Source: Cyanobacteriota bacterium
GTDB lineage: Bacteria > Cyanobacteriota > Cyanobacteriia > PCC-6307 > Cyanobiaceae
DNA: 64,000 nt
Assembly (NCBI GenBank): GCA_026389265.1
Contig: JAPLIE010000045.1
Span: 1-64,000, forward strand
Direction: 5' to 3'
Position 1 is the first letter of the stretch, and each line of letters opens with the position of its first letter. The notes beneath the pieces are model-generated. The model was not told the origin of the DNA. It worked only from the letters and a program-made list of their open reading frames with translations, and did not search any database. A program made the position numbers and the translations under genes. Below, one piece after another: positions 46,535-55,402 of the stretch.

Positions 46535-46933
46535 ATGGCCGTCCCCTACGCCGACCCCCCGGCCGCCGATGGTTCGTCGGTGCCACCGGTTCCGGAGCCC
46601 TCTCTGCCCCAGCGGGAAAGCGGATCGAACCCGCAACCCCTGGAGGGCAACAGATCGGCCGTTTCCCAGGGTCTTGAGCCCAAGGGAGGGGGCAACCAGG
46701 TCGATTCTCTGGTGATCGCCCTGGCGGAGGCGTCGCGGCAGTTTGATGGCACGGGCGCCGATCCGGAACGCAACTGCTGGATGGCGGTGCACCAGCACCT
46801 GCATGGCGTGCTGCCCTCCGAATACGACATCCGCGAGATCGACGAAGATTTGTACCTTGCAGTGCTGGCCTACCGTCGCAGGCAAAATGCTGGCCTAGAC
46901 AGCGATCTGAGCGGTGGTGTGCCGCCGACTTAG
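46535..46933 (+). CDS. Hypothetical protein with conserved-looking C-terminal domain
   Basis: A 132-residue protein. The first 50 residues are low-complexity (Pro/Ser/Gly). The C-terminal 70 residues look folded: LVIALAEASRQFDGTGADPE, then NCWMAVHQHLHGVLPSEYDI and EIDEDLYLAVLAYRRRQ. I do not recognise the family. Divergent from the secreted protein, with 74 bases between the starts. Confidence 0.6.
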   Translation: MAVPYADPPAADGSSVPPVPEPSLPQRESGSNPQPLEGNRSAVSQGLEPKGGGNQVDSLVIALAEASRQFDGTGADPERNCWMAVHQHLHGVLPSEYDIREIDEDLYLAVLAYRRRQNAGLDSDLSGGVPPT

Positions 46934-47065
46934 GAGAAAGGAAGGGACGGAAAGGCACTGGAGATGGGTGCGGCAATCACGGGCCGGGCTTCCGGCACGA
47001 CGAAGTGGGTGGGCCGCGGGCGCCCGGGATTCGCCATGATTGCCATTCCCGACTCCATGACATCG

Positions 47066-47350
47066 ATGCAGGCGAGTTGGAATGGCCAGGTGATCGCCGA
47101 GAGCGGCGACATTGTCAAGGTGGAGGGCAACGCCTACTTCCCGGCGGAGGCGCTGAGCGGCGATTGTTTCCGGCCCTCCAGCCACCGCACCGTCTGCGGC
47201 TGGAAGGGTGAGGCCCACTACTACGACGTTGTGTTGGACGGGCAGGTGAATGCCAACGCCGCCTGGTTCTATCCCGATCCCAAGGCCGCCGCCGAGGAGA
47301 TCCGCGGCCGCGTGGCCTTCTGGAAAGGGGTCACGGTCAGCAACGGCTGA
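47066..47350 (+). CDS. DUF427-family protein
   Basis: A 94-residue beta-rich protein with the DUF427 core: MQASWNGQVIAESGDIVKVE, then GNAYFPAEALSGDCFRPSSH, TVCGWKGEAHYYDVVLDG and AAWFYPDPKAAAEEI. Function unknown. ATG 47066 gives the usual N-terminus; ATGs at 47036 and 47057 are in frame. Confidence 0.85.
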   Translation: MQASWNGQVIAESGDIVKVEGNAYFPAEALSGDCFRPSSHRTVCGWKGEAHYYDVVLDGQVNANAAWFYPDPKAAAEEIRGRVAFWKGVTVSNG

Positions 47351-47715
47351 TCGACGGCCCGGCCGCCGCGCCGGCACGGGCGAGCACAAGAAGGGCCCCG
47401 CCATCCGCCGCCTGCTGCAGGAGACTTCACCAGGCCAGCAGCCCGGCCCAGTTGAAGCAATTCATCGCGCCCTTCGTACTGGATTCCGAGGCCCACCTGT
47501 CCGAGCCCCGGCTTAACTGTGGCATCGGGAGATGAATTGTGGCTGGGCTGCCGCCAAGTCGGCCACCATGCTCAGCCTGGATCGGCTGGTGGACGCCGTG
47601 GCCAGGCCCCCTGATCGCAGCAACTAGTTGCGCATACCTAATTGCGCATACCTAGTTGCGCATACAATGCATCTAGGGCCATAGTCTTGGGATCTTGTGT
47701 GGGGATCGCATTTAA
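47351..47715. other. Gene-free stretch with a short tandem array
   Basis: No supported gene; short stretches look like scrambled coding remnants (for example near 47400-47510) but cannot be assigned. The right end holds the palindrome GCAACTAGTTGC (47620-47631) and the three-copy repeat listed next. GC content falls from here into the next genes. Confidence 0.45.
47624..47665. repeat. Three 14-bp tandem repeats CTA(G/A)TTGCGCATAC
   Basis: Units at 47624, 47638 and 47652; the first and third are identical and the middle one differs by one base. The first overlaps the palindrome GCAACTAGTTGC. No gene starts immediately next to it. Confidence 0.85.
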
Positions 47716-48078
47716 CTACACCATCTCAAAGCCAGATGCTGCTGGAGAGACGACTGAAACGAAGACAAGCGGTTCTTGACCTGTATTAAGCACACCATGA
47801 ACTTCTCGGCGATGGGCTACCAGCACATCTCCCTTGGCGATGGCAATCGACTCCCCAGTAGAACTAACGAGATACTCGCCGCTACCGGAAAGAATAGTCC
47901 AGGTATCTTGGCCATCAGGATGTACATGAGCAGAGATACGTTGACCTGGTTTGACATGCCAAGCCACGACCGCACAGTCAGCCGACTCGGTTAGGACAGA
48001 GCGCAAGGGCTCACCGTCTGCTGGGTGGAGGTAATCTGTGATCTTGAATAGACGCTCCGGGCACATTGTGGACTCCAT
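47716..48078 (-). CDS. Single-domain cupin protein
   Basis: A 120-residue cytoplasmic cupin. Motif one: HVKPGQRISAHVHPDGQDTW; motif two: VLVAHRREVHGVLNTG, with the usual His ligands. Base composition is less GC-rich than the chromosome around it, as for the DUF1348 gene upstream on the same strand. ATG 48078 is used; ATG 48066 is also possible. Function unknown. Confidence 0.82.
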   Translation of the reverse strand: MESTMCPERLFKITDYLHPADGEPLRSVLTESADCAVVAWHVKPGQRISAHVHPDGQDTWTILSGSGEYLVSSTGESIAIAKGDVLVAHRREVHGVLNTGQEPLVFVSVVSPAASGFEMV

Positions 48079-48238
48079 GGAACTGATTTAACCAGTTTTA
48101 GTGAGAATGGCGGCGCAGCTGTTCATTGAGGCCTTCCGAGCCAAGCCCAGCGACACGGCCAACAAGGCGAGTGAATAAGCAGCAGCGCGAGGGGCGACTG
48201 CTCTGTGACGCTTGATTCGGTGATTCAGCCGATCTGGA

Positions 48239-48718
48239 TCACAAGCCGAGCTCTGAAAGAGAAGGATGGTCATCGGGACGGCGCCCGAGACTCCAATGAT
48301 ACTTCCGTTCGCTGTCTTGGATGGGAAGATCATTTATACTAGCGATGCGTAATCGCATGAAACCATGGTAGTCAAACTCCCAATTCTCGTTACCGTAAGA
48401 CCGATACCATTGGCCGGCATCATCGTGCCACTCGTAGGCAAAGCGCACGGCAATCCGGTTACCTTCAAACGCCCATAGCTCTTTGATGAGTCGATAATCG
48501 AGTTCCTTGTTCCATTTGCGGATCAGAAACTCAAGAATGGCCGGACGACCCGAAACGAACTCTGAGCGGTTGCGCCAAGTGCTGTCGGGTGTATAGGCAA
48601 GTGAAACCTTCTCTGGGTCCCGCATGTTCCATGCGTCTTCCGCCATACGGACCTTCTTGGCTGCCGTCTCAGCATTGAAGGGAGGGAATGGCGGTCTTGG
48701 GTTTTCTGGAGCGGACAT
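48239..48718 (-). CDS. DUF1348 / NTF2-like family protein
   Basis: A 159-residue protein with the complete DUF1348 pattern: [77 protein letters not shown] and [21 protein letters not shown]2-like fold; biochemical role unknown. Intact. It shares a lower-GC segment with the cupin 160 bases downstream. Confidence 0.88.
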   Translation of the reverse strand: MSAPENPRPPFPPFNAETAAKKVRMAEDAWNMRDPEKVSLAYTPDSTWRNRSEFVSGRPAILEFLIRKWNKELDYRLIKELWAFEGNRIAVRFAYEWHDDAGQWYRSYGNENWEFDYHGFMRLRIASINDLPIQDSERKYHWSLGRRPDDHPSLSELGL

Positions 48719-48793
48719 GTTGGTTCAAGTTTTGCAGAATTGCCTAAGGGTATGTTAGCTGATGCTGAAGCGAGAAGCGCACATCAATGTTCC

Positions 48794-48840
48794 GTGTGGG
48801 AGTTCTGTGTGGGAGTTCTGTTTGGGAGTTCTGTTTGGGA
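48794..48840. repeat. 13-bp tandem repeats, about 3.6 copies
   Basis: GTGTGGGAGTTCT at 48794 and 48807, GTTTGGGAGTTCT at 48820, and a partial GTTTGGGA at 48833. Lies in a gene-free stretch (48719-49011). Confidence 0.85.
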
Positions 48841-48945
48841 TCGTCGCGCAGCCATTCAGAGTGTGCATAAGCTTCGACCTGAGAACGCTTGCTATCACTT
48901 GGCCGTAAAGAGCTACGGATTTCGGGTCTCCGTGGGTTCACAACT

Positions 48946-48967
48946 TGCCTGCCACTCAGGGGCAGCG
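48946..48967. repeat. 22-bp hairpin repeat, copy 2
   Basis: Matches 32296-32317 except for one base (G for A in the loop). Lies at the right edge of the lower-GC segment, 45 bases before the end of the eight-gene operon. The shared element links the two accessory regions. Confidence 0.65.
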
Positions 48968-49011
48968 ATCACCGACTCACCCAGGGGCTACGGAACCCGG
49001 CACGGCCGGAC

Positions 49012-49548
49012 TTAACAGCCGAGCAGTCGGCCACAGCGCTCCAGCCCTTCAGCGCAGTCGCCCCGCATCAGCAGGCCAGAGCCCCCCCAGACGAGGCGCA
49101 GCGGCAGGTCGGTGAAGCCGGCCCCCACCTCCCGCACCGGTTCAAAGCCCAGCCGCTGGAAATAGCGCACCAGGCAGCGGTGCTGACGGTCACCGTCGCG
49201 GATGGCCAGCAGCCGGGCGCTGCGGCAGGGCGTGCTCTCCAGGGCCCAGGCGAAGGTGGCGGCCCAGATCAGCAGGCCGACCCCGGCGGTGTCCTGGCCC
49301 TGCACCCGCATCGTGTCGAGCTGCAGGCCGGCGGAGATTGGTAGGCACCAGCCCTTGAGTTCTCCCAGCAGCTGGGCTCGATCAACGGCGAGGGGCCGAG
49401 CCACCCCCACCTGGAAGCTCCACACCCCTAGGCGACGGGGGGCCCGCAGGCGCAGCTTGAGGCCCCGCGCGGCCGCCAGCGCTTCCACCCGCTCCAGGCT
49501 CAGGGGGGGAAGGGGAAGCGTTGCGATCGAGGGGGCAGCGCTGGTCAT
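49012..49548 (-). CDS. GNAT-like hypothetical protein, last gene of the lysA operon
   Basis: A 178-residue protein. The segment RLLAIRDGDRQHRCLVRYFQ followed by RLGFEPVREVGAGFTDLPLR resembles the acetyl-CoA-binding helix and last strands of GNAT acetyltransferases. The N-terminal half is less typical, so it may be a degenerate GNAT fold. Its ATG overlaps the upstream stop (ATGA). Function unknown. Confidence 0.65.
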   Translation of the reverse strand: MTSAAPSIATLPLPPLSLERVEALAAARGLKLRLRAPRRLGVWSFQVGVARPLAVDRAQLLGELKGWCLPISAGLQLDTMRVQGQDTAGVGLLIWAATFAWALESTPCRSARLLAIRDGDRQHRCLVRYFQRLGFEPVREVGAGFTDLPLRLVWGGSGLLMRGDCAEGLERCGRLLGC

Positions 49549-50579
49549 GGCCGGTAGAGCTCGGCCGCCACCACGGCCTCACAGGGCAGCGGACCGCCAT
49601 AGAGGTGCGGGAACAGTTCACCGCTCTCTGGCGCCGGTTCCTCCCGCACCTCCAAGCCGGCGGCCGCCAACCTCTTGGGATCGAGGCTGAGCAAGCGAAC
49701 CGGACCGGCGTCGGCATAGAAACGCTCAAAGGTGGCGGCGATCTGGTGGGCATGGCTGGCATGGAGGAAGCCCACCTGCTCAAGGGACAGGCCCCGGGTG
49801 GAGCGGCGGTAGACCCCCTCCGCCTTGGCAACGCGCCACTCCTCCGTCAGGGCTAGGTGGTAGAGCCAGCTTGGAGACCGCCAGGGCTGACGGAAGGCCA
49901 AGGGTGGGGCCATCACCGCCGCCAGCTCCGCGCTGGTCTCAAAGCGGTCCAGCCAGGCCCGCACGGCCTCCAGCCCGGCTGTGGTGGCGAAGCCGGCGGG
50001 ATCGGCGATGCGGAACTGGCGCACAAAGGGCAGCAAGGCCCAGTCAGCCAGGCAGGACTGCGGGCCCAGCAACCAGCCTTTGCCCACACCGCAGCCAGAA
50101 GCGCCTTCCTCAAGCCGACTGTTCCAACGCCGCAGGATGGCCAGAGTTGCCTGGTGATGGGCGCCGGGATCCTCGCCCGGGTAGCGGTTGGCGTACTTGA
50201 AGCGCTCCAGGTGGTGTTTGAAGGGCCCATCGTTCTCGGCCACCAGCGCCGCGATCCGCCGCCGCTGCTCGCCCGCAGCCTCCCCCCGCACCGCCCGACG
50301 CAACCAGTCCTGGGGGTCGCGCTGCTCCAGGGCCCAGGTCATCACATCGAGGCTCTCGGTGAGCGGCGGGCCATCCGGACGCTCCAACACCGGCACCGTG
50401 GCCGGCGGCCATCGCTCCAGCAACTCCGGGGGCCTGGCCCCAAGGTTCACCTCCCGCACCTCCACCCCAACCCCGGCGGTGGCCAGGGCGAGGCGGGCGC
50501 GGATCGCATAGGGGCAGCGGCGGAAACTCCAGAGGATTGCTGCCTCCTCATCTGGCCTTGGCGCCATCGGAGCGGCCAT
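49545..50579 (-). CDS. Glutathione S-transferase-like protein fused to DUF952
   Basis: A 344-residue protein with two domains. Residues about 10-235 form a GST: thioredoxin-like ILWSFRRCPYAIRARLALA with a CPYA active-site-like motif, PPATVPVLERPDGPPLTESL, then a helical domain. Residues about 240-344 are a DUF952 domain: LYHLALTEEWRVAKAEGVYR, GFLHASHAHQIAATFERFYA and ELFPHLYGGPLPCEAVV. One continuous frame links them. ATG 50579 is two bases after the preceding stop. Joint function unknown. Confidence 0.82.
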   Translation of the reverse strand: MAAPMAPRPDEEAAILWSFRRCPYAIRARLALATAGVGVEVREVNLGARPPELLERWPPATVPVLERPDGPPLTESLDVMTWALEQRDPQDWLRRAVRGEAAGEQRRRIAALVAENDGPFKHHLERFKYANRYPGEDPGAHHQATLAILRRWNSRLEEGASGCGVGKGWLLGPQSCLADWALLPFVRQFRIADPAGFATTAGLEAVRAWLDRFETSAELAAVMAPPLAFRQPWRSPSWLYHLALTEEWRVAKAEGVYRRSTRGLSLEQVGFLHASHAHQIAATFERFYADAGPVRLLSLDPKRLAAAGLEVREEPAPESGELFPHLYGGPLPCEAVVAAELYRP

Positions 50580-50581
50580 GA

Positions 50582-51817
50582 TCAGAAGAGATAGGCCAGG
50601 ATCAACACCGCTGCCAGGCCGGCCAGGGAGATCTGCTGAAAGCGGCGATCGGCAAGATCGATCCTTCTCCGATGCATCCATTCAGCCGCCGGTGCGACTT
50701 GATCAGCGGTTTCATTGGAAACGGCGGCCTCGGCGACGGCAAGGACATTGATGCCCCAGACAAACAAAACAAACTGAGCGATCGCTATCAGGTAGCAGAA
50801 GGCGTAGATGATGTCGAGGAAGGTGAGGTAGGGGAGTGGCGGTAATTCGGCCTGGTACGTCTGCTGCATCACCACCAGCGTCAGCAGGGCGGTTGAGGGA
50901 ATGGCCAGCCGCAATTCGCCGAGGGAAGCCTCCAGACTCGGGGCTAGGAACACGACCGCCATCACGATCAGCAGCGGCAACAGCCATTGTAGGAAGGCCG
51001 TGAATCGGTGGATGCGGTAGTAAACCCGCAATTCAGTCATGGAGAAATCGCGGGTGGCGCGATCATCAAAATCGGTCGGGTAGGTATGAATCAGGGGCTG
51101 AATATTCACGCCAACTTCCTGATAGCCCCTGATCGAGGCATAGGCCCCCACCAGACCCTCCTGGTTGGCCTCCGGCACCAAAAGCACGGGATCCTCACCA
51201 TCCACGGCAAAGGATTGGGGGCGGGTTTCGAACAGCAAAGGCAGCGAGAGCTGGTTAAAGGGTGAACGGCGCATATTGAGATCATCGATGTAGAAGTGGC
51301 CGGAAAAGCGGAACAGCTGGTAACGGCTACCATCAGGGCGCAGCTGCGGTTCGGCGTTATCAGCTTCCACATGGAAGTCGTAGCCGACGATGTTGTTCAC
51401 CACCTCTACCAGCTGATCGGGGTCGATCTTCTCGGCTTCGATCCGTTGCTGCACCGCCGCGGGCCATTCCAGCCAGTACCAGCCGTCAGCCATGTAGGTC
51501 TGGTCCGGGATCGAGAGGTTGTGGGCGTTCTCCAGATGCACCCCCAGGCGGATGCGCGGTGCGGCGGCCAGCTCGGGGGGAATGGGCTCCAGGCGCCTGT
51601 AGAGATCGCGGCGCCGCACCGGTTGCGGTTGCATGACCGGCGGCTGGTGCCCTTCGCCGGGTTTCAGAGTTGCCCGTCCATCGCCCGCACCGGCGGCTCC
51701 GTGATGGAGCAGCGAGAAGGCCACTCCCAGGGTGAGCAGCAAGGCCAGCAGACTCGCCAGCCAGCGGGGCCGATGGGTTGGGGGTTGGGGAGAGACCCCG
51801 CGAAGCCGCTCAGCCAT
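50582..51817 (-). CDS. Pentameric ligand-gated ion channel-like (Cys-loop-family-like) protein
   Basis: A 411-residue membrane protein. A signal or anchor segment at about 20-40 is followed by a beta-rich extracytoplasmic domain with channel-family patterns (GVHLENAHNLSIPDQTYMAD, and RSPFNQLSLPLLFE at the FPFDxQ position). There is then a four-helix membrane domain: M1 LQWLLPLLIVMAVVFLAP, M2 LRLAIPSTALLTLVVMQQTY, M3 LDIIYAFCYLIAIAQFVLF, M4 ISLAGLAAVLILAYLF. There is no Cys-loop, as in other bacterial members. ATG 51817 overlaps the trhO stop by eight bases; the longer frame from 51937 lies inside trhO. Ligand and ion unknown. Confidence 0.75.
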   Translation of the reverse strand: MAERLRGVSPQPPTHRPRWLASLLALLLTLGVAFSLLHHGAAGAGDGRATLKPGEGHQPPVMQPQPVRRRDLYRRLEPIPPELAAAPRIRLGVHLENAHNLSIPDQTYMADGWYWLEWPAAVQQRIEAEKIDPDQLVEVVNNIVGYDFHVEADNAEPQLRPDGSRYQLFRFSGHFYIDDLNMRRSPFNQLSLPLLFETRPQSFAVDGEDPVLLVPEANQEGLVGAYASIRGYQEVGVNIQPLIHTYPTDFDDRATRDFSMTELRVYYRIHRFTAFLQWLLPLLIVMAVVFLAPSLEASLGELRLAIPSTALLTLVVMQQTYQAELPPLPYLTFLDIIYAFCYLIAIAQFVLFVWGINVLAVAEAAVSNETADQVAPAAEWMHRRRIDLADRRFQQISLAGLAAVLILAYLF

Positions 51818-52775
51818 GGCTTGGCTGCGGGGGGTGCCCGGGAGGGAATTCCCTCCCGATGTGCGCCTCACCCCGCCGGCGGGCCAGATCCACTTGACGC
51901 TGGCGTTCGCTGAATCGTTCCCGGTCCTCCGGCGCAAGGCGAGGGATGCAATGGCGACAGCTCACGCCTTCGCAGTAGCTCGGCAGCGCCCGGTCGGCGG
52001 GTGACAGGGGCATGCGGCAGCCATGGCAGAGGCTGTGATCGCCGCGCTCCAACCGATGGTTCACCGCCACCCGCTGATCGAACACAAAGCAATCTCCCTG
52101 CCAGCGGCTCTCGGCCGGATCCACGGCCTCCAGGTAGCGCAGGATGCCGCCCTGCAGATGGTGCACCCCCTCGAAGCCCTCCTCGATCAGATGGGCCGTG
52201 GCCTTCTCGCAGCGGATGCCGCCGGTGCAGAAGAGGGCCAGGGCCCTGGGCCGTTGCGCTTCCACCAGGGGGCGCAGCTGCCGCTCCACCCAAGCGGGAA
52301 ACTCCCGAAAGGAGGACGTACCAGGATGAACGGACCCAGCAAACGTTCCCACGGCGACCTCATAAATATTGCGGGTGTCGATCACCAGGGTCCTGGGATC
52401 CGAGATCAGGGCGTTCCAGTCTTGGGGGTCCACGTAGGCGCCCACCGCCGCGGTGGGATCCACCTCCGCCCGGCCGATCGTGACAATCTCCCGTTTCAGC
52501 CGCACCTTGAGGCGGTGGAAGGCCTGATCTTTTGTGCAGTGGCGCTTCACCTCCAGGGACTTGAGGCCCGGATCGGCCTGCTGCAGGAGCTCCAGCAGCT
52601 CCTCCACTCCGGCCTCCGGACCGCTCACGGTGCCGTTCACCCCCTCAGGGGCGAGCAGCACCGTGCCCTTCACGTCCCCCGCGCTCCCCACGGCCAGAAG
52701 CCGTTGGCGCAACTCCGCGAGATGCGCCTCGGCCAGGGGGGCGAAGCGATAGAAGGCGGCCACCTGCAGGCTCAT
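51810..52775 (-). CDS. trhO: tRNA uridine(34) hydroxylase TrhO (rhodanese domain)
   Basis: A 321-residue protein with an N-terminal acylphosphatase-like domain ([16 protein letters not shown]), a central rhodanese domain with the active-site loop [11 protein letters not shown], and a C-terminal cysteine cluster ([21 protein letters not shown]). TrhO uses O2 or prephenate to hydroxylate U34 of certain tRNAs. Its ATG overlaps the bioB stop (ATGA). Confidence 0.9.
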   Translation of the reverse strand: MSLQVAAFYRFAPLAEAHLAELRQRLLAVGSAGDVKGTVLLAPEGVNGTVSGPEAGVEELLELLQQADPGLKSLEVKRHCTKDQAFHRLKVRLKREIVTIGRAEVDPTAAVGAYVDPQDWNALISDPRTLVIDTRNIYEVAVGTFAGSVHPGTSSFREFPAWVERQLRPLVEAQRPRALALFCTGGIRCEKATAHLIEEGFEGVHHLQGGILRYLEAVDPAESRWQGDCFVFDQRVAVNHRLERGDHSLCHGCRMPLSPADRALPSYCEGVSCRHCIPRLAPEDRERFSERQRQVDLARRRGEAHIGREFPPGHPPQPSHG

Positions 52776-53737
52776 CGGGCCAGAGCGGGTTCCGCTTCCA
52801 CCCGAACCCCAGCCGCTGCCAGAAGCTCCCGATCAGCCTCCACCGCGGGGTTGCCGGTGGTGAGCAGGGTGTCGCCGTAGAAGATCGAATCGGCCCCGGC
52901 GAGCAGGCAGAGGATCTGGGCCTCACGATTCAGTTGCTCCCGGCCGGCGCTGAGCCGCACCCGGCTGTGGGGCATCAGGATGCGGGCGGTGGCCACCATC
53001 CGCACCAAATCGAGGGGGTCCACCGCCGGGCGATCTTCCAGGGGGGTACCCTCCACCGCCACCAGGGCATTGATCGGCACGCTTTCGGGGTGGGGATCGA
53101 GGCTGGCCAGCACTTGAAGCAGCGAGGCCCGGTCGGCGTTGCTCTCGCCCAGGCCGATGATGCCGCCGCAGCAGAGCTGAATGCCCGCCGTGCGCACCCG
53201 CTCCAGGGTTTCGAGGCGCTCCTGATAGGAGCGAGTGCTGATGATCCGGTCGTAGTGCTCCGGGCTGGTGTCGAGGTTGTGGTTGTAGGCGGTGAGGCCG
53301 GCCTCGGCCAAGCGGGCGGCCTGGGGCCCGGTGAGCATGCCGGCGGTCACGCAGGCCTCCAGCCCCAGCTCCCGCACGCCCCGCACCATGGCCAGCATCG
53401 CCTCAAAAGGAGCACCATCGCGGATGTCGCGCCAGGCCCAGCCCATACAAAAACGGTGGGCGCCGGCATCCCGGGCATCCCGAGCCCGCGCCAGCACCAG
53501 CTCCACCTCCAGCTCGGGACGGCCGCTCACATCACTGCTGTGGTGGATCGACTGGGGGCAGTAGGCACAGTCCTCCTCACAGCCGCCGGTCTTGACGCTC
53601 AGCAGGGAGGCCAGCTGCACCCGGTAACCTGGGTTAGCGGCGCGATGCACCTGCTGGGCCTGCCAGAGGAGCTCCATCAGGGGGAGATCAAGCAGGGCCT
53701 GGATTTCGGCCTGGCTCCAGTCGTGACGGGTGATCAT
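52772..53737 (-). CDS. bioB: Biotin synthase
   Basis: A 321-residue radical-SAM enzyme that inserts sulfur into dethiobiotin. The SAM cluster cysteines are C53, C57 and C60 in [23 protein letters not shown] and [11 protein letters not shown] are BioB motifs, and [14 protein letters not shown] carries residues near the auxiliary [2Fe-2S] cluster. Overlaps uppS upstream by ATGA. No other bio genes are in the window. Confidence 0.95.
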   Translation of the reverse strand: MITRHDWSQAEIQALLDLPLMELLWQAQQVHRAANPGYRVQLASLLSVKTGGCEEDCAYCPQSIHHSSDVSGRPELEVELVLARARDARDAGAHRFCMGWAWRDIRDGAPFEAMLAMVRGVRELGLEACVTAGMLTGPQAARLAEAGLTAYNHNLDTSPEHYDRIISTRSYQERLETLERVRTAGIQLCCGGIIGLGESNADRASLLQVLASLDPHPESVPINALVAVEGTPLEDRPAVDPLDLVRMVATARILMPHSRVRLSAGREQLNREAQILCLLAGADSIFYGDTLLTTGNPAVEADRELLAAAGVRVEAEPALAR

Positions 53738-54510
53738 GCCGGCGTCTCCACCCCACCGAAGCGGCGGTTGCGGCCCTGGTAGTCCAGGAGTGCTGCGAGC
53801 AGGGCCTGAGCGTCGAAATCGGGCCAGAGCACATCGGTGATGTGAAGCTCGGCGTAAGCCAGCTGCCAGAGCAGGAAGTTGCTAATCCGTTGCTCGCCGC
53901 TGGTGCGGATCAGGAGGTCGGGATCGGGTTCACCAGCGGTGTGCAGTTCGGCCGCAAAACGCTCCTCATCGAGGCAGGCCGGATCGAGGTCGCCCCGGGC
54001 GGCCTGCTCCGCCAGACGACGGGCGGCCCGCACCAGCTCCCGACGGCCGCCGTAGTTGGTGCAGACGTTGAAATGGATGCCGGTGTTGGCGGCGGTTCGA
54101 GCCGTGGCATCGGCGATCAAGCTCTGCAGACCCTGGGGTAGTTCCTCGAGATCGCCGAGAAAGCGAATCCTCACCTGCTCCCTCTCCAAGGCCTCCAGCT
54201 CTCGGGCCAGCACTCGCTCGAAGAGGGTCATCAGGAAGGTGACCTCCTCCCCGGGGCGGCTCCAGTTCTCCGTGGAGAAGGCGTAGGCGGTAAGGGCCCC
54301 GATGCCCCAGTCGCTGCAGAGGCGGAGGGTGCGCTTGAGGGCCTCCACGCCGGCCCGATGGCCCATCACGCGGGGCAGCCCCCGCTGGCGGGCCCAGCGG
54401 CCATTGCCGTCCATGATCACCGCCACATGGGCGGGGAGTCGGTCAGGATCCAGCTGCCGCGGCAGAGGCTGACGCTGGGATAGGGGAGTGGTCGCCAGGA
54501 CGCGACTCAT
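53734..54510 (-). CDS. uppS: Isoprenyl (undecaprenyl) diphosphate synthase, cis type
   Basis: A 258-residue cis-prenyltransferase that makes the lipid carrier for cell-wall building. Catalytic Asp34 lies in [15 protein letters not shown]; then [21 protein letters not shown] and the C-terminal [19 protein letters not shown] with substrate-binding Arg residues. Overlaps cdaA by four bases. Complete and normal in length. Confidence 0.95.
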   Translation of the reverse strand: MSRVLATTPLSQRQPLPRQLDPDRLPAHVAVIMDGNGRWARQRGLPRVMGHRAGVEALKRTLRLCSDWGIGALTAYAFSTENWSRPGEEVTFLMTLFERVLARELEALEREQVRIRFLGDLEELPQGLQSLIADATARTAANTGIHFNVCTNYGGRRELVRAARRLAEQAARGDLDPACLDEERFAAELHTAGEPDPDLLIRTSGEQRISNFLLWQLAYAELHITDVLWPDFDAQALLAALLDYQGRNRRFGGVETPA

Positions 54511-55394
54511 CCGCGGGGCTCCGGCGGGTCCAAGGCCACGGTACGACCCGCCGGTGCCGTACCGGCCGCCGCCAGGGCCTCGGTGAGCAGGTCGTGGAGT
54601 CGGCTGCTGGTGATCGGTCGCTCCAGCCGCCCCTGGCTGGCCAGGGAGAGGGTGCCGGTCTCCTCGGAGACCACCACGCAGAGGCAGCGGTCGAAGCGCT
54701 CGGTGAGGCCAAGGGCTGCCAGATGGCGGGTGCCGAATCGGTTCGGACCTTGCCGGGAGAGGGGCAGGATCACCCCAGCGGCCACCACCCGGTTCTTCTG
54801 CACCAGCACGGCGCCGTCGTGGAGCGGGGTATCAGCCGCGAAGAGATTCAGGAGCAGGTCCACCGAAAGGCGCGCATCGAGATGGATGCCGGGATTGAGG
54901 AAATCCTCCGGCCGCAGGTCGCTGCCCACATCCAGCACCATCAGCGCCCCACGCCGGGACTGGGACAGCCGCCCGGCCGCCTCGGTGAGGGTGCTCACGG
55001 ATCCGGAGGTGAGCTGATCGCCACTGCGATCAGCAAACAACACCCCGAGTCGACCGGTGCCGAGCAATTCCATCAACCGGCGCAGATCGCCCTGCCACAG
55101 GATCGCCAAGGCCAGGCTGCAGGCCAGCACGAGGGCATCAATGAGCTTGCTGGTGAGGGGAAGGGGCGCATAGCGCTGCACCATCCAGGCCAGGGCCACC
55201 AAGAAGAGATAACCCCGCAGCAGCCAGAGAGTGCGCGCTTCCTTGACCCTGCCGAGCAGAAGGACGCCGATGGATCCTGCAAGGGCAACATCTGCCAGCA
55301 GCAACAAGGAATCCCCGGTGGGCTGCCAAATCACTGGGTCAATCGTTCCGCTGCTGAAATCAAGGGGCCAGCTGCGCATGGCCAGCATGCCCAT
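54507..55394 (-). CDS. cdaA: Membrane diadenylate cyclase (c-di-AMP synthase)
   Basis: A 295-residue protein with three N-terminal membrane helices (about residues 25-120) and a DAC domain with both catalytic motifs: [11 protein letters not shown] and [13 protein letters not shown]. It makes c-di-AMP, which in cyanobacteria and other bacteria controls osmolyte and potassium transport and metabolism. Start ATG 55394 is eight bases after the lysA stop; ATGs at 55388 and 55379 are in frame. The frame upstream lies within lysA and is a shadow. Confidence 0.93.
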   Translation of the reverse strand: MGMLAMRSWPLDFSSGTIDPVIWQPTGDSLLLLADVALAGSIGVLLLGRVKEARTLWLLRGYLFLVALAWMVQRYAPLPLTSKLIDALVLACSLALAILWQGDLRRLMELLGTGRLGVLFADRSGDQLTSGSVSTLTEAAGRLSQSRRGALMVLDVGSDLRPEDFLNPGIHLDARLSVDLLLNLFAADTPLHDGAVLVQKNRVVAAGVILPLSRQGPNRFGTRHLAALGLTERFDRCLCVVVSEETGTLSLASQGRLERPITSSRLHDLLTEALAAAGTAPAGRTVALDPPEPRG

Positions 55395-55402
55395 GCCCTG
55401 AT

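Noticed and set aside
46918-46963. GGAAGGGACGGAAAGG segment resembling part of a glutamine riboswitch
   Set aside because: The conserved helices of the glnA motif could not be formed, and the next gene is DUF427, not nitrogen-related.
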